A stretch of 8,738 bases of DNA, taken from the NCBI GenBank assembly GCA_004357435.1, contig SMVS01000050.1, forward strand, positions 1 to 8,738, given 5' to 3'. Below the pieces are notes generated by a model that ran no database searches, was not told the origin of the DNA, and worked only from the letters and a program-made list of their open reading frames with translations. How positions within the stretch are numbered: position 1 is the first letter of the stretch; every line of letters starts with the position of its first letter. Shown piece after piece: positions 1-5,508 of the stretch. The translations under genes were made by a program, and so were the position numbers. Origin of the DNA: Nitrospina sp. Its GTDB lineage: Bacteria; Nitrospinota; Nitrospinia; Nitrospinales; Nitrospinaceae.

Positions 1-981
1 CTTCTGGTACAGCATCCGGAAGCGGAATTGATCACTCTGACCGCCGACTCCCACGCCGGTAAAAATATTACAGAAGTGGCTCCGTCCCTCAGGGGCTGGG
101 TCGATCAGCCGTTGGTGAAACTCGACCCGTCCATCGCGGAAGGGTGCGATATTTTATTCCTCGCGCTTCCGCACACGGCGGCCATGGGCCAGGTGCCGGG
201 CATGTTGCGGGGGTCGTGCCGGATCATCGACCTCAGCGCCGATTACCGCCTGCACTCGGCGGACAGCTTCAGCGAATGGTACAAAGTGCCGCACACCAGC
301 GCGCAACTTTTGGAGAAGGCCGTGTACGGTCTGCCGGAGTTGCACCGCGAAAAAATCAAGACGGCGCAACTGGTGGCCAACCCAGGGTGCTACCCGACCA
401 GCGCGATCCTGGCGCTGGCGCCGCTCATGCAGACGGATTGGGTCGATCTCGATTCCATCATCGTCGATTCCAAATCGGGGGTTTCGGGAGCTGGCCGCAA
501 GTTGAGCTTGACCACCCAATTCTGCGAAGCCAACGAAGGCGTCTCGGCGTACAGCGTGGCGGAGCATCGGCACACGCCGGAAATCGAACAGGAGTTGAGC
601 GGCCTGGCGGGCAAGAACATCACCCTGTCGTTTTCGCCGCACCTGATGCCGATGACGCGCGGTATCCTGACGACGGTGTACATCAATCTGAAAAAAGAAA
701 TTCAGCGCGACACTTTGCAGGAGCATTACGCGGCTTACTATAATAAGGAACCGTTCGTGCGGATTTTACCCGCCGGTCAGTTCGCCAACACGCATCACGT
801 GGCGGGTTCCAATTATTGCGACATCGGCGTGCAGGTGGACCCGCGCAACCAGCGGGCCATCATCACCAGCGCTATCGACAATTTGATGAAGGGCGCGTCC
901 AGCCAGGCGGTGCAGAACATGAACCTCATGCTGGGACTGGACGAGACCACCGGCCTCGATGCGCCGCCCCTGTTCCCGTAA
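1..981 (+). CDS. argC: N-acetyl-gamma-glutamyl-phosphate reductase (ArgC), 5'-truncated by the window edge
   Basis: NADPH-dependent reduction of N-acetylglutamyl 5-phosphate to N-acetylglutamate 5-semialdehyde, third step of arginine synthesis, in the cytoplasm. The frame is open from base 1 without a credible start: the visible protein begins inside the N-terminal Rossmann domain, and about 20 codons, including the expected glycine-rich nucleotide-binding turn, lie off the left edge. The TTG at 28 is internal. The catalytic cysteine sits in PGCYPTSAIL (Cys codon 388-390). It is followed by the family-typical SGVSGAGRK and QFCEANEGVSAY stretches, the conserved HRHTPEI histidine motif and PHLMPMTRGIL near the dimer/substrate region, so this is the long (type 1) ArgC. 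The stop TAA at 979 precedes argJ by 14 nt, indicating one operon. No frameshift or missing catalytic residue is seen. Confidence 0.97.
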   Translation, partial: LLVQHPEAELITLTADSHAGKNITEVAPSLRGWVDQPLVKLDPSIAEGCDILFLALPHTAAMGQVPGMLRGSCRIIDLSADYRLHSADSFSEWYKVPHTSAQLLEKAVYGLPELHREKIKTAQLVANPGCYPTSAILALAPLMQTDWVDLDSIIVDSKSGVSGAGRKLSLTTQFCEANEGVSAYSVAEHRHTPEIEQELSGLAGKNITLSFSPHLMPMTRGILTTVYINLKKEIQRDTLQEHYAAYYNKEPFVRILPAGQFANTHHVAGSNYCDIGVQVDPRNQRAIITSAIDNLMKGASSQAVQNMNLMLGLDETTGLDAPPLFP

Positions 982-995
982 CCGCGAAACCAATA

Positions 996-2186
996 ATGAA
1001 AATCTTAAAAACTCTGCAAGTGCCCGGATTTGTGGCGGGCGGTTTGGCCTGCGGCCTCAAGAAAAAAGGCGTGCCCGACCTGACCCTGATCGTTTCGGAA
1101 ACGCCCGCCGTGGCCGCTGGCGTGTTCACGCTGAACCGGGTGGTGTCACCGACCGTGACGCTGAGCCAACAAACGTTGCAATCGGCAAAAACTCTCCGCG
1201 CCATCATTGTCAACAGCGGCAACGCCAACGCCTGCACGGGACCCCAGGGCATGAAGGATTGCCAGTCGATCACCGCCGCGGTGGGGCGGGCCTTGGGCAC
1301 GTCCGCCAAAGAAATCCTGATCGCCTCCACCGGAATCATCGGCGTGCCACTGCCAGTGGAAAAGATTGAGCGGGGTATTCCCAAACTGGTGAAGACTCTG
1401 TCAACGCAGGGTTGGCCTTCTGCCGCCGAAGGAATTTTAACCACCGACCTCGTCACCAAAACCGCCGGCGTCCGTTACGGCAAGGTCGTCATCGGCGGCA
1501 TCGCCAAAGGGTCGGGCATGATCCAGCCCAACATGGCGACCATGCTGGCGTTTCTCACCAGCAATATTGCCATCGACAAAAGAACTTTGCAGAAGGCGCT
1601 CAAGGTGGCAGTGGACCGGACTTTCAACCGCATCACGGTGGACGGCGAGACCAGCACCAACGACATGGTGCTCCTGCTGGCCAACGGCCAGGCTGAAAAT
1701 CCGTCGGTAAAATCGGGATCGCAAGCGTACCGCGATTTCGTAAAAGCGTTGACGCAGGTTTGCAAAACCCTGGCGTTCAAGATTGTGGCAGACGGAGAAG
1801 GCGCGACCAAGTTTGTCACCGTACAGGTGAAGGGGGCCAGGACGTCCCAGCAGGCCGAGCAAGTGGGGCGCAGTGTCGCCAACTCGAAACTGGTGCAGAC
1901 CGCGTTGTTCGGGTGCGACCCGAACTGGGGAAGGATCATCTGTGCCGTCGGCTACGCCGGGGTGCCGCTCCAGCCGGATAAAATCGACATCGCCATCAAC
2001 GCCATAAAACTGGTAAAAAACGGCGCGCCGGTGAAAGGCCTATCCACATCCAAATTGAAGCAGGTCATGCAGAAAAAAGAACTCATCCTCAAGATCCATC
2101 TCCACGCAGGCAAAGCTGATGCGGAAGTGTACGGGTGCGACCTCTCCTACGACTACGTCCGCATCAACGCCGAGTACACGACTTGA
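996..2186 (+). CDS. argJ: Glutamate N-acetyltransferase / amino-acid acetyltransferase (ArgJ)
   Basis: Transfers acetyl from N-acetylornithine to glutamate, closing the acetyl cycle of arginine synthesis; many members also use acetyl-CoA. The product is 396 residues, the usual length. Start ATG at 996 gives the expected N-terminus (MKILKTLQVPGFVAGGL). The same frame extends further upstream only through argC in another frame, so earlier starts are rejected. No clear Shine-Dalgarno sequence precedes the ATG, so translational coupling to argC is likely. The autocleavage site is present in KGSGMIQPNMATMLAF: Thr182 (codon 1539-1541) should become the N-terminal nucleophile of the beta chain. IVNSGNANACTG, LFGCDPNWGRI and the C-terminal YDYVRINAEYTT are family hallmarks. 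Whether it is mono- or bifunctional cannot be read from sequence alone. Confidence 0.97.
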   Translation: MKILKTLQVPGFVAGGLACGLKKKGVPDLTLIVSETPAVAAGVFTLNRVVSPTVTLSQQTLQSAKTLRAIIVNSGNANACTGPQGMKDCQSITAAVGRALGTSAKEILIASTGIIGVPLPVEKIERGIPKLVKTLSTQGWPSAAEGILTTDLVTKTAGVRYGKVVIGGIAKGSGMIQPNMATMLAFLTSNIAIDKRTLQKALKVAVDRTFNRITVDGETSTNDMVLLLANGQAENPSVKSGSQAYRDFVKALTQVCKTLAFKIVADGEGATKFVTVQVKGARTSQQAEQVGRSVANSKLVQTALFGCDPNWGRIICAVGYAGVPLQPDKIDIAINAIKLVKNGAPVKGLSTSKLKQVMQKKELILKIHLHAGKADAEVYGCDLSYDYVRINAEYTT

Positions 2187-2209
2187 AAACCCTTACCGAA
2201 ATTACAGAA

Positions 2210-2235
2210 TTTCAATCCACTTTGAAAACTTTTTT
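2210..2235 (+). terminator. Possible weak terminator after argCJ
   Basis: A perfect 6-bp inverted repeat (TTTCAA at 2210-2215, TTGAAA at 2222-2227, 6-nt loop) is followed by AC and six T (2230-2235), 24 nt after the argJ stop. The stem has a single G-C pair, so it is weak. It also overlaps the 3' end of the convergent lipoprotein gene. It is the only terminator-like structure between the converging genes. Confidence 0.25.
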
Positions 2236-2619
2236 GCTAGTCACCTGGGCATTGGCGAAATCGATTTCGCAGATGTAGCGCAAGAAACCGAAAACCTGAT
2301 CCATGGCGTTGAATTTTCCCCGCGCCCAGGTATTCGGATGCCCCGCCGCTTTGAATTTTTCGGTTTGGCGGGTGATATCCCGCAGGTTGATCGAACCGAT
2401 CCTTTCATTGGGCTGGCCGTCTTGTTCAATCTTCACCAGCCATATTTTGGAAAGGTCTGCGGCCTCGGATTTTGCAATGACATCGTTTATGGAATGACCG
2501 GCCTGGACCCCGGAACAAAACGCCTTGGCTTTATTATTTTCATCTGAATTGCACGAACCCAGCAGGGTTGCGCCCAGCACAACGGCAATCCATCGCATTC
2601 GATTGGAATTTAAAATCAC
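2212..2619 (-). CDS. Small predicted lipoprotein, function unknown
   Basis: Short secreted lipoprotein of about 135 residues. With the GTG start at 2619, the signal peptide has basic residues (R7, R9), a hydrophobic run (WIAVVLGATLL) and a lipobox LLGSC with Cys23 as the acylation site. Asn follows the Cys, so the E. coli +2 rule would send it to the outer membrane. The mature part has two more cysteines (AFCSGV and YICEIDF), which could form a disulfide. The pattern GHSINDV... plus a final C-x-x-x-F beta strand loosely recalls BamE/SmpA-like lipoproteins, but this is only a resemblance. Start choice: AGGAGG at 2628-2623 lies 3 nt before GTG 2619. ATG 2598 (MRWIAVV...) is the alternative and keeps a shorter but valid signal peptide. 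It follows the DUF2007-type gene by 15 nt, so the two are probably co-transcribed. Confidence 0.75.
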   Translation of the reverse strand: MILNSNRMRWIAVVLGATLLGSCNSDENNKAKAFCSGVQAGHSINDVIAKSEAADLSKIWLVKIEQDGQPNERIGSINLRDITRQTEKFKAAGHPNTWARGKFNAMDQVFGFLRYICEIDFANAQVTSKKVFKVD

Positions 2620-2622
2620 AAT

Positions 2623-2628
2623 CCTCCT
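2623..2628 (-). promoter_or_regulatory. Shine-Dalgarno AGGAGG for the lipoprotein gene
   Basis: A perfect AGGAGG lies in the 15-nt gap between the DUF2007-type stop codon and the lipoprotein. It is 3 nt from GTG 2619, which is tight, and 24 nt from ATG 2598, which is too far. It therefore favours the GTG start. Confidence 0.55.
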
Positions 2629-2634
2629 CAAAAA

Positions 2635-2865
2635 TTATCCGGTCGTTTCCCCTGCCGTATCGTCTTCCCCCCACAGAATGTGGCGCGCCTCTTCGAGGCA
2701 TTCATGTGGAACCTGGAGCCGCACATTCACCGCACCGAAGGTCAAGTAGTTCATGGTTTTGTCTTGAACAAAGGCGGGAATGCCTTCCACTTCCAGTAGC
2801 GTTCGATCCAATTGCGCTTCGTGGGGATTGAAATAACTTTTGATCGTGACCAGTCGTGGTGTCAT
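2635..2865 (-). CDS. DUF2007-type small protein (putative signal-transducing family)
   Basis: A 76-residue cytoplasmic protein. It shows the DUF2007 pattern: an N-terminal beta strand (LVTIKSYF), a helix over residues 15-27 (HEAQLDRTLLEVEGIPA), the characteristic L-x-x-x-GIPA turn, a GAVNVRLQVP strand and a final helix ECLEEARHILW. Members are small alpha/beta proteins, often found alone or fused to zinc-ribbon modules; their molecular role is unknown. ATG 2865 has no visible Shine-Dalgarno sequence. A TATACT box (reverse complement of 2873-2878) lies only 7 nt upstream, which would give a nearly leaderless transcript; that is weak evidence. The gene sits 39 nt after the broken dioxygenase gene and directly before the lipoprotein gene. 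Confidence 0.72.
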   Translation of the reverse strand: MTPRLVTIKSYFNPHEAQLDRTLLEVEGIPAFVQDKTMNYLTFGAVNVRLQVPHECLEEARHILWGEDDTAGETTG

Positions 2866-2904
2866 AACGTTCAGTATAAAACATGGAGGGAGGTGAAACC
2901 GGGA

Positions 2905-3667
2905 TCATACAAGAAATTTGTATTCCTTGCCCGGAATCCTCTCGCAATCTGGGGGCAGGTTTTTTCGCTTGTCGATATAATACTGTTCCCGGTGATCGTG
3001 GTCGGCAAGCCGATTGTAAGTAATATAAAGAACCCGGCGTGGTTTATCCGTCATGTTGGGGCTGGAACCATGGGGAACGAAGGAATCAAAAAACACCATG
3101 TCACCCGGCAGTAGGTTGTAGGCTTCGAACTTCATTCCTGCCATTTCCTGATCAGTGAGAGGCGCCCATTCTTTTCCAACCAAGCCATCCTTGTGGTGAC
3201 CGGCGGCCAACGCCAGAGGACCGTTATCGTTTGTGATTTCATCAATGCACACCATGGCGGTGATGAATAAATCCGCATAAGCGCTCCAGCCGGCCTGTTG
3301 ATCCTGGTGCCATTTAAACCCATCGCCACCAGGCAGTTTAAAATTGATCTTGTCCTTGAACAATATCGCGGGCTGGCGAACAGATCGGAAACGCGGCCCA
3401 GAATATCGTCGCTGTCAAATAATTCCCTGAACCCTTTGGATTAGGATAAAAATTCTCCAACCTTTGCAGTATGCGGTCACCGGATTGCAACAGGCTGTCC
3501 TCAAAACACATCATGTATTTGCCCGCGGCTTCGGGATAATTCTGAACTTCATCCGTTCAAGTGATGATTTCCGCTATGCCCTCCGAATCAAAACCGTTTT
3601 TAATAATCAGAAAGCCATCCTTCTCAAAATCCTGCACTTGCTTTTCTGTAAGAAATGTTAGGTTCAT
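2905..3667 (-). pseudogene. Phytanoyl-CoA dioxygenase (PhyH) family gene, broken by one nonsense codon and two frameshifts
   Basis: PhyH-family Fe(II)/2-oxoglutarate oxygenases hydroxylate lipid or small-molecule substrates. Read from ATG 3667, the N-terminus is typical (VQDFEKDGFLIIKNGFDSEG). Codon 37 is TGA (3559-3557) where the family usually has Trp (IIT-x-TDEV; TGG to TGA is one base). The frame continues as YPEAAGKYMMCFEDSLLQS... to about 3435, where a +1 shift (near CCAAAGGGTTC) is needed to reach FRELFDSDDILGRVSDLFASP. A second shift near 3366 leads into FKDKINFKLPGGDGFKWHQD. The C-terminal part is intact: iron ligands H-x-D in WHQDQQAG (codons 3309-3301), the distal His in PHGSSPN (3072-3070) and the Arg of RRVLYITYN. 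The restored length is about 252 residues, near the family norm. Either a recent pseudogene or draft-sequence errors. Confidence 0.82.
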
Positions 3668-3939
3668 AAAATTTGTCTAATTATTTATTATTAAGAGGTC
3701 GGGCTTAAAAAATTATTTCAAGTGAAAACGCCGGTACAAAACAATAGAGGTTTTGAATTTTTTTTGGCAGGGGTACATTTTTTAACCGGGGTTTTTCATG
3801 TAAACATTAAAATCCGCAGAAATTAATCCCACTGAGGGAAATCCTCTGTTGAGGTGAAATTTTTTTATCGGATTTGTCTTGAATTTTCTCACTTTTTGCC
3901 TTCCTGGTCAACATTCGAATCCTGCCGGGAAATTTAAAA
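3668..3939. other. AT-rich intergenic stretch, no gene seen
   Basis: This 272-bp spacer separates the broken dioxygenase gene from the membrane-protein gene. It is markedly AT-richer than the flanking genes, with runs of seven and eight T on the plus strand. No coding frame with a ribosome site, RNA gene or convincing terminator was found. One 4-bp hairpin (CCTC-tgtt-GAGG) followed by T7 at about 3842-3867 is too short to trust. Confidence 0.6.
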
Positions 3940-4647
3940 TCAATTGCCCAGGCCCAGGTAATATTTTGGGAAAGGCGAGTCCGAATGCGCGTTGCCGGTC
4001 ACTCCGGCACCGTCCTGTTGCGAAGGCGTGAAGGGCACGCCGTCCACGGCTAAAATGGAATGACCCGCGAACAGGCCCCAGTGGTAACGCAATTGCACCA
4101 GCAGATCGATTTTGGGTTTGCGGCCGATCATTAAATGGGTCGACAACCGGTCGGAATAAATGTAATCGAAATAGTCGGGGTGGTCCCTGAAGGTGAACAC
4201 CACATAATCGGGAGAGTCGAGACCCAATTGGCCGCCGGGCGGCGATTTCATTTTCCAGTTCACCGAATAGGTTTGGGTGTGGGAGACCGCAGAGAAAGTG
4301 GCGAGGGCGCCGACATAAAGCATCGTGGCGCCGCACAACGCGGCGAATACCCGGAATCGGAAATTCCAGACGCTCATCCTGAAAACTACCGCGCTGATGA
4401 CCACGGCGGTGATCCCCATCCAGAGGGGCAGGCCCTGTCCATATACCTGGCTCAACCCAATTTTTAGTCCTCCCACCAAAAGAATACAAACCGCCAGGAG
4501 GCGCACCAGGCCTTGCGGAAGATTGTACGCCGGGTCGCGTTTCTGTTTAACGATCACGAAGGGAACCGACGTGATAAAAAACAGCAGGAGTTCTGCTAAA
4601 AAAGGAATTTGGGTGAACAGGCTCAATAGGGTGGAAACAATTTCCAT
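3940..4647 (-). CDS. Four-helix membrane protein with C-terminal soluble domain, function unknown
   Basis: A 235-residue protein not recognised as a named family. Hydrophobic segments at about residues 13-33, 47-66, 74-91 and 98-120 predict four transmembrane helices. Two basic loops (KQKRDP at 34-39, RFR at 97-99) probably face the cytoplasm. Residues about 125-235 form a soluble, aromatic-rich region. It contains SPDYVVFTFRDHPDYFDYIYSD, RKPKIDLLVQLRYHWG and HSILAVDGVPF, followed by a Gly/Ser/Pro-rich tail; with an even number of helices this domain is on the same side as the N-terminus. Start ATG 4647 is preceded by GGAG with 8-nt spacing, a good ribosome site. The gene is monocistronic or loosely grouped: 200 nt of repeat-rich DNA separates it from the next gene upstream. 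Confidence 0.8.
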   Translation of the reverse strand: MEIVSTLLSLFTQIPFLAELLLFFITSVPFVIVKQKRDPAYNLPQGLVRLLAVCILLVGGLKIGLSQVYGQGLPLWMGITAVVISAVVFRMSVWNFRFRVFAALCGATMLYVGALATFSAVSHTQTYSVNWKMKSPPGGQLGLDSPDYVVFTFRDHPDYFDYIYSDRLSTHLMIGRKPKIDLLVQLRYHWGLFAGHSILAVDGVPFTPSQQDGAGVTGNAHSDSPFPKYYLGLGN

Positions 4648-4674
4648 TATTAAATCTCCATGATCGTTAGCCGG

Positions 4675-4689
4675 GCGGAGTCCCTCCGC
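4675..4689. repeat. Perfect hairpin GCGGAG-TCC-CTCCGC
   Basis: A 6-bp perfect inverted repeat with a 3-nt loop, in the spacer upstream of the membrane-protein gene. On the plus strand a short T5 run follows at 4696-4700. No plus-strand gene precedes it, so a terminator role is doubtful. It is grouped with the two hairpins at 4737-4770. Confidence 0.6.
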
Positions 4690-4736
4690 AGGTAATTTTT
4701 AAAAACTTGGGCAGGATCACAGGACAACCCCCACCT

Positions 4737-4755
4737 GGATCGGGGGATCCGATCC
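4737..4755. repeat. Perfect 7-bp hairpin GGATCGG...CCGATCC
   Basis: Arms 4737-4743 and 4749-4755 are exact reverse complements with loop GGGAT. A competing pairing exists between CCCCC (4728-4732) and GGGGG (4742-4746), so the element could switch between two folds. Confidence 0.65.
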
Positions 4756-4770
4756 TTTCCCCTTGGAAAG
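4755..4770. repeat. Perfect 6-bp hairpin CTTTCC-CCTT-GGAAAG
   Basis: Arms 4755-4760 and 4765-4770 are exact reverse complements and share base 4755 with the preceding hairpin. The CCCCTTGGAAAGAGGAGGG flavour resembles dispersed intergenic repeats seen in many draft genomes; this is a resemblance from memory only. Confidence 0.55.
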
Positions 4771-4787
4771 AGGAGGGATTATTTAAG

Positions 4788-4816
4788 TGTCATCCTGAGT
4801 GCAACGAAGGATATCT
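4788..4816. repeat. Dispersed palindromic repeat of the TCATCCTGAG...GAAGGAT type
   Basis: The segment reads like a variant of the widespread intergenic unit TCATCCTGAGCGAAGCGAAGGATCT, with ATCCT (4792-4796) and AGGAT (4808-4812) forming the inverted arms. The central part here is GAGTGCAACGA. Such units occur in many copies between genes in diverse bacteria. Only one copy lies in this window, so its repeat nature rests on recognition rather than on internal copies. Confidence 0.6.
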
Positions 4817-4832
4817 GTGTTCATCTGTGGTT
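4813..4832. repeat. ATCTGTG direct repeat / TTCATCTGTGGTT-type dispersed sequence
   Basis: ATCTGTG occurs twice in tandem, at 4813-4819 and 4823-4829, exactly 10 nt apart. The phrase TGTGTTCATCTGTGGTT also resembles a dispersed intergenic sequence common in microbial drafts. It abuts the preceding palindromic unit and ends just before the 3' end of the DUF2786-like gene. Confidence 0.45.
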
Positions 4833-4847
4833 GCGAAAAATCCCTTA

Positions 4848-5207
4848 TCAAAAACAGTTGCGGTTGTAGGTGTTGATCAACATACTCGCTTCATCGCCCG
4901 ATAGGGATTCGGTCCATTCGTAGATGTATTTCAATTGCTCGATTTGGGCGCGCAAGGCGTCGCTGAGACTGCGTTTTAAAATTTCGTCGAACATGGTTTC
5001 CACCGTAAGAATTTTGGGCGGCGGCGGACGGTGATGCGCCGAGGGTGGCAGGTTGTTGCGGGTAGAGACGCTTTTGGTGAAAACATCTTCCCATTGCCAT
5101 CCGGCTTTTTCTCGAACATCGTTAGCTTTACGAATGGCGTTCAATGCTTCGGCGTCATTTTTCGAATTCGTAAGATCAAGCAATTTTAAAATTTTGTCCT
5201 GGCTCAT
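4848..5207 (-). CDS. Small DUF2786-like protein
   Basis: A 119-residue cytoplasmic protein. Residues about 3-43 (DKILKLLDLTNSKNDAEALN and following AIRKANDVREKAGWQWEDV) resemble the N-terminal helical module of DUF2786 proteins: a K-I-x-K-L-L-x-L start, an E-A-x-x-A-x-x-K-A core and a final W-x-D-V. A Pro/His-rich linker follows (PPSAHHRPPPPK, about residues 54-65). The C-terminal helical region (about 71-119) has LRAQIEQLKYIYEW and ends NTYNRNCF. Function is unknown. Start ATG 5207 is supported by GAGGTGGT immediately upstream. A perfect TATAAT -10 box lies 29 nt upstream. The gene is transcribed divergently from the phosphatidyltransferase gene and its 3' end meets the repeat-rich spacer. 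Confidence 0.72.
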   Translation of the reverse strand: MSQDKILKLLDLTNSKNDAEALNAIRKANDVREKAGWQWEDVFTKSVSTRNNLPPSAHHRPPPPKILTVETMFDEILKRSLSDALRAQIEQLKYIYEWTESLSGDEASMLINTYNRNCF

Positions 5208-5235
5208 ACCACCTCGTTAGGAATCCAATTTTGCA

Positions 5236-5241
5236 ATTATA
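5236..5241 (-). promoter_or_regulatory. -10 box TATAAT for the DUF2786-like gene
   Basis: A consensus TATAAT reads on the minus strand, which would place the transcription start near 5229 and give a leader of roughly 22 nt. The matching -35 region (about 5259-5264, CTCATC) is poor, so the call rests on the -10 box and its good distance from the ATG. Confidence 0.45.
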
Positions 5242-5365
5242 CCTAAAATTACTGGAGTGATGAGATTCACTTAAATTTTCCGCCTTTTGAGTGCGCCCAA
5301 TACGATCAAGTTGACGAAAAAAGGAGCCTGCGGGCACCCTCAGTCGTGAAGCCAGCTGTAAACCA

Positions 5366-5371
5366 TATAAT
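5366..5371 (+). promoter_or_regulatory. -10 box TATAAT for the phosphatidyltransferase gene
   Basis: A consensus TATAAT lies 138 nt before the ATG at 5509. No good -35 hexamer is visible (about 5343-5349 reads GTCGTGA). If used, the leader would be about 130 nt and would contain the bulged hairpin at 5401-5417. Confidence 0.35.
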
Positions 5372-5496
5372 ACCTTGAAAATTTTGATCCTTTTGCTATT
5401 CTTGAGGGGTTCCCAAGTAGTTTTTGGTAGCTATTTCCCCTTTTTATGGCGCCAGCATACCATTTTTGTGTTAGTTGCCTGGAAAACACCACCCTT

Positions 5497-5502
5497 AAGG
5501 AG
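5497..5502 (+). promoter_or_regulatory. Shine-Dalgarno AAGGAG fixing the start at ATG 5509
   Basis: AAGGAG with 6-nt spacing points at ATG 5509. That ATG is not in the frame that encodes most of the downstream protein. This shows that the natural start is in a different frame and that a frameshift separates it from the main coding block. The in-frame GTG at 5502 overlaps this site and cannot be the start. Confidence 0.75.
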
Positions 5503-5508
5503 TGTCTC

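Larger units (their letters stand above)
5208..5508. other. Divergent intergenic region
   Basis: About 300 bp between two divergent genes. It holds TATAAT boxes facing each way (5236-5241 minus, 5366-5371 plus). A small GC-rich hairpin GGaGCC-tgcg-GGCaCC lies near 5322-5337, beside a run of six A. A bulged hairpin CTTGaGG-GGTT-CCCAAG (5401-5417) is followed by TAG and T5. No coding frame of substance or RNA gene was recognised. Confidence 0.55.

Noticed and set aside
154..726. 190-codon minus-strand frame inside argC
   Set aside because: Arg-rich composition typical of a shadow frame of GC-rich coding DNA; the plus strand encodes an unmistakable ArgC.
816..995. Upstream extension of argJ
   Set aside because: The extra 60 residues are argC read out of frame; ArgJ family proteins start with the MKILKTLQ-type N-terminus at 996.
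3464..3661. 65-codon plus-strand frame
   Set aside because: Antisense to the N-terminal part of the broken dioxygenase gene and without a recognisable domain.
3805..3916. 35-codon minus-strand frame in the AT-rich spacer
   Set aside because: Lys/Ser-rich short peptide with no ribosome site and no recognisable motif; indistinguishable from chance.
5316..5338. GC hairpin followed by T6 on the minus strand near the divergent promoters
   Set aside because: The stem is interrupted by a mismatch and no minus-strand gene precedes it, so a terminator role is unsupported.
5502..5508. GTG 5502 as start of the phosphatidyltransferase protein
   Set aside because: It overlaps the Shine-Dalgarno AAGGAG, and its first 20 codons lack family-like sequence, unlike the frame from ATG 5509.
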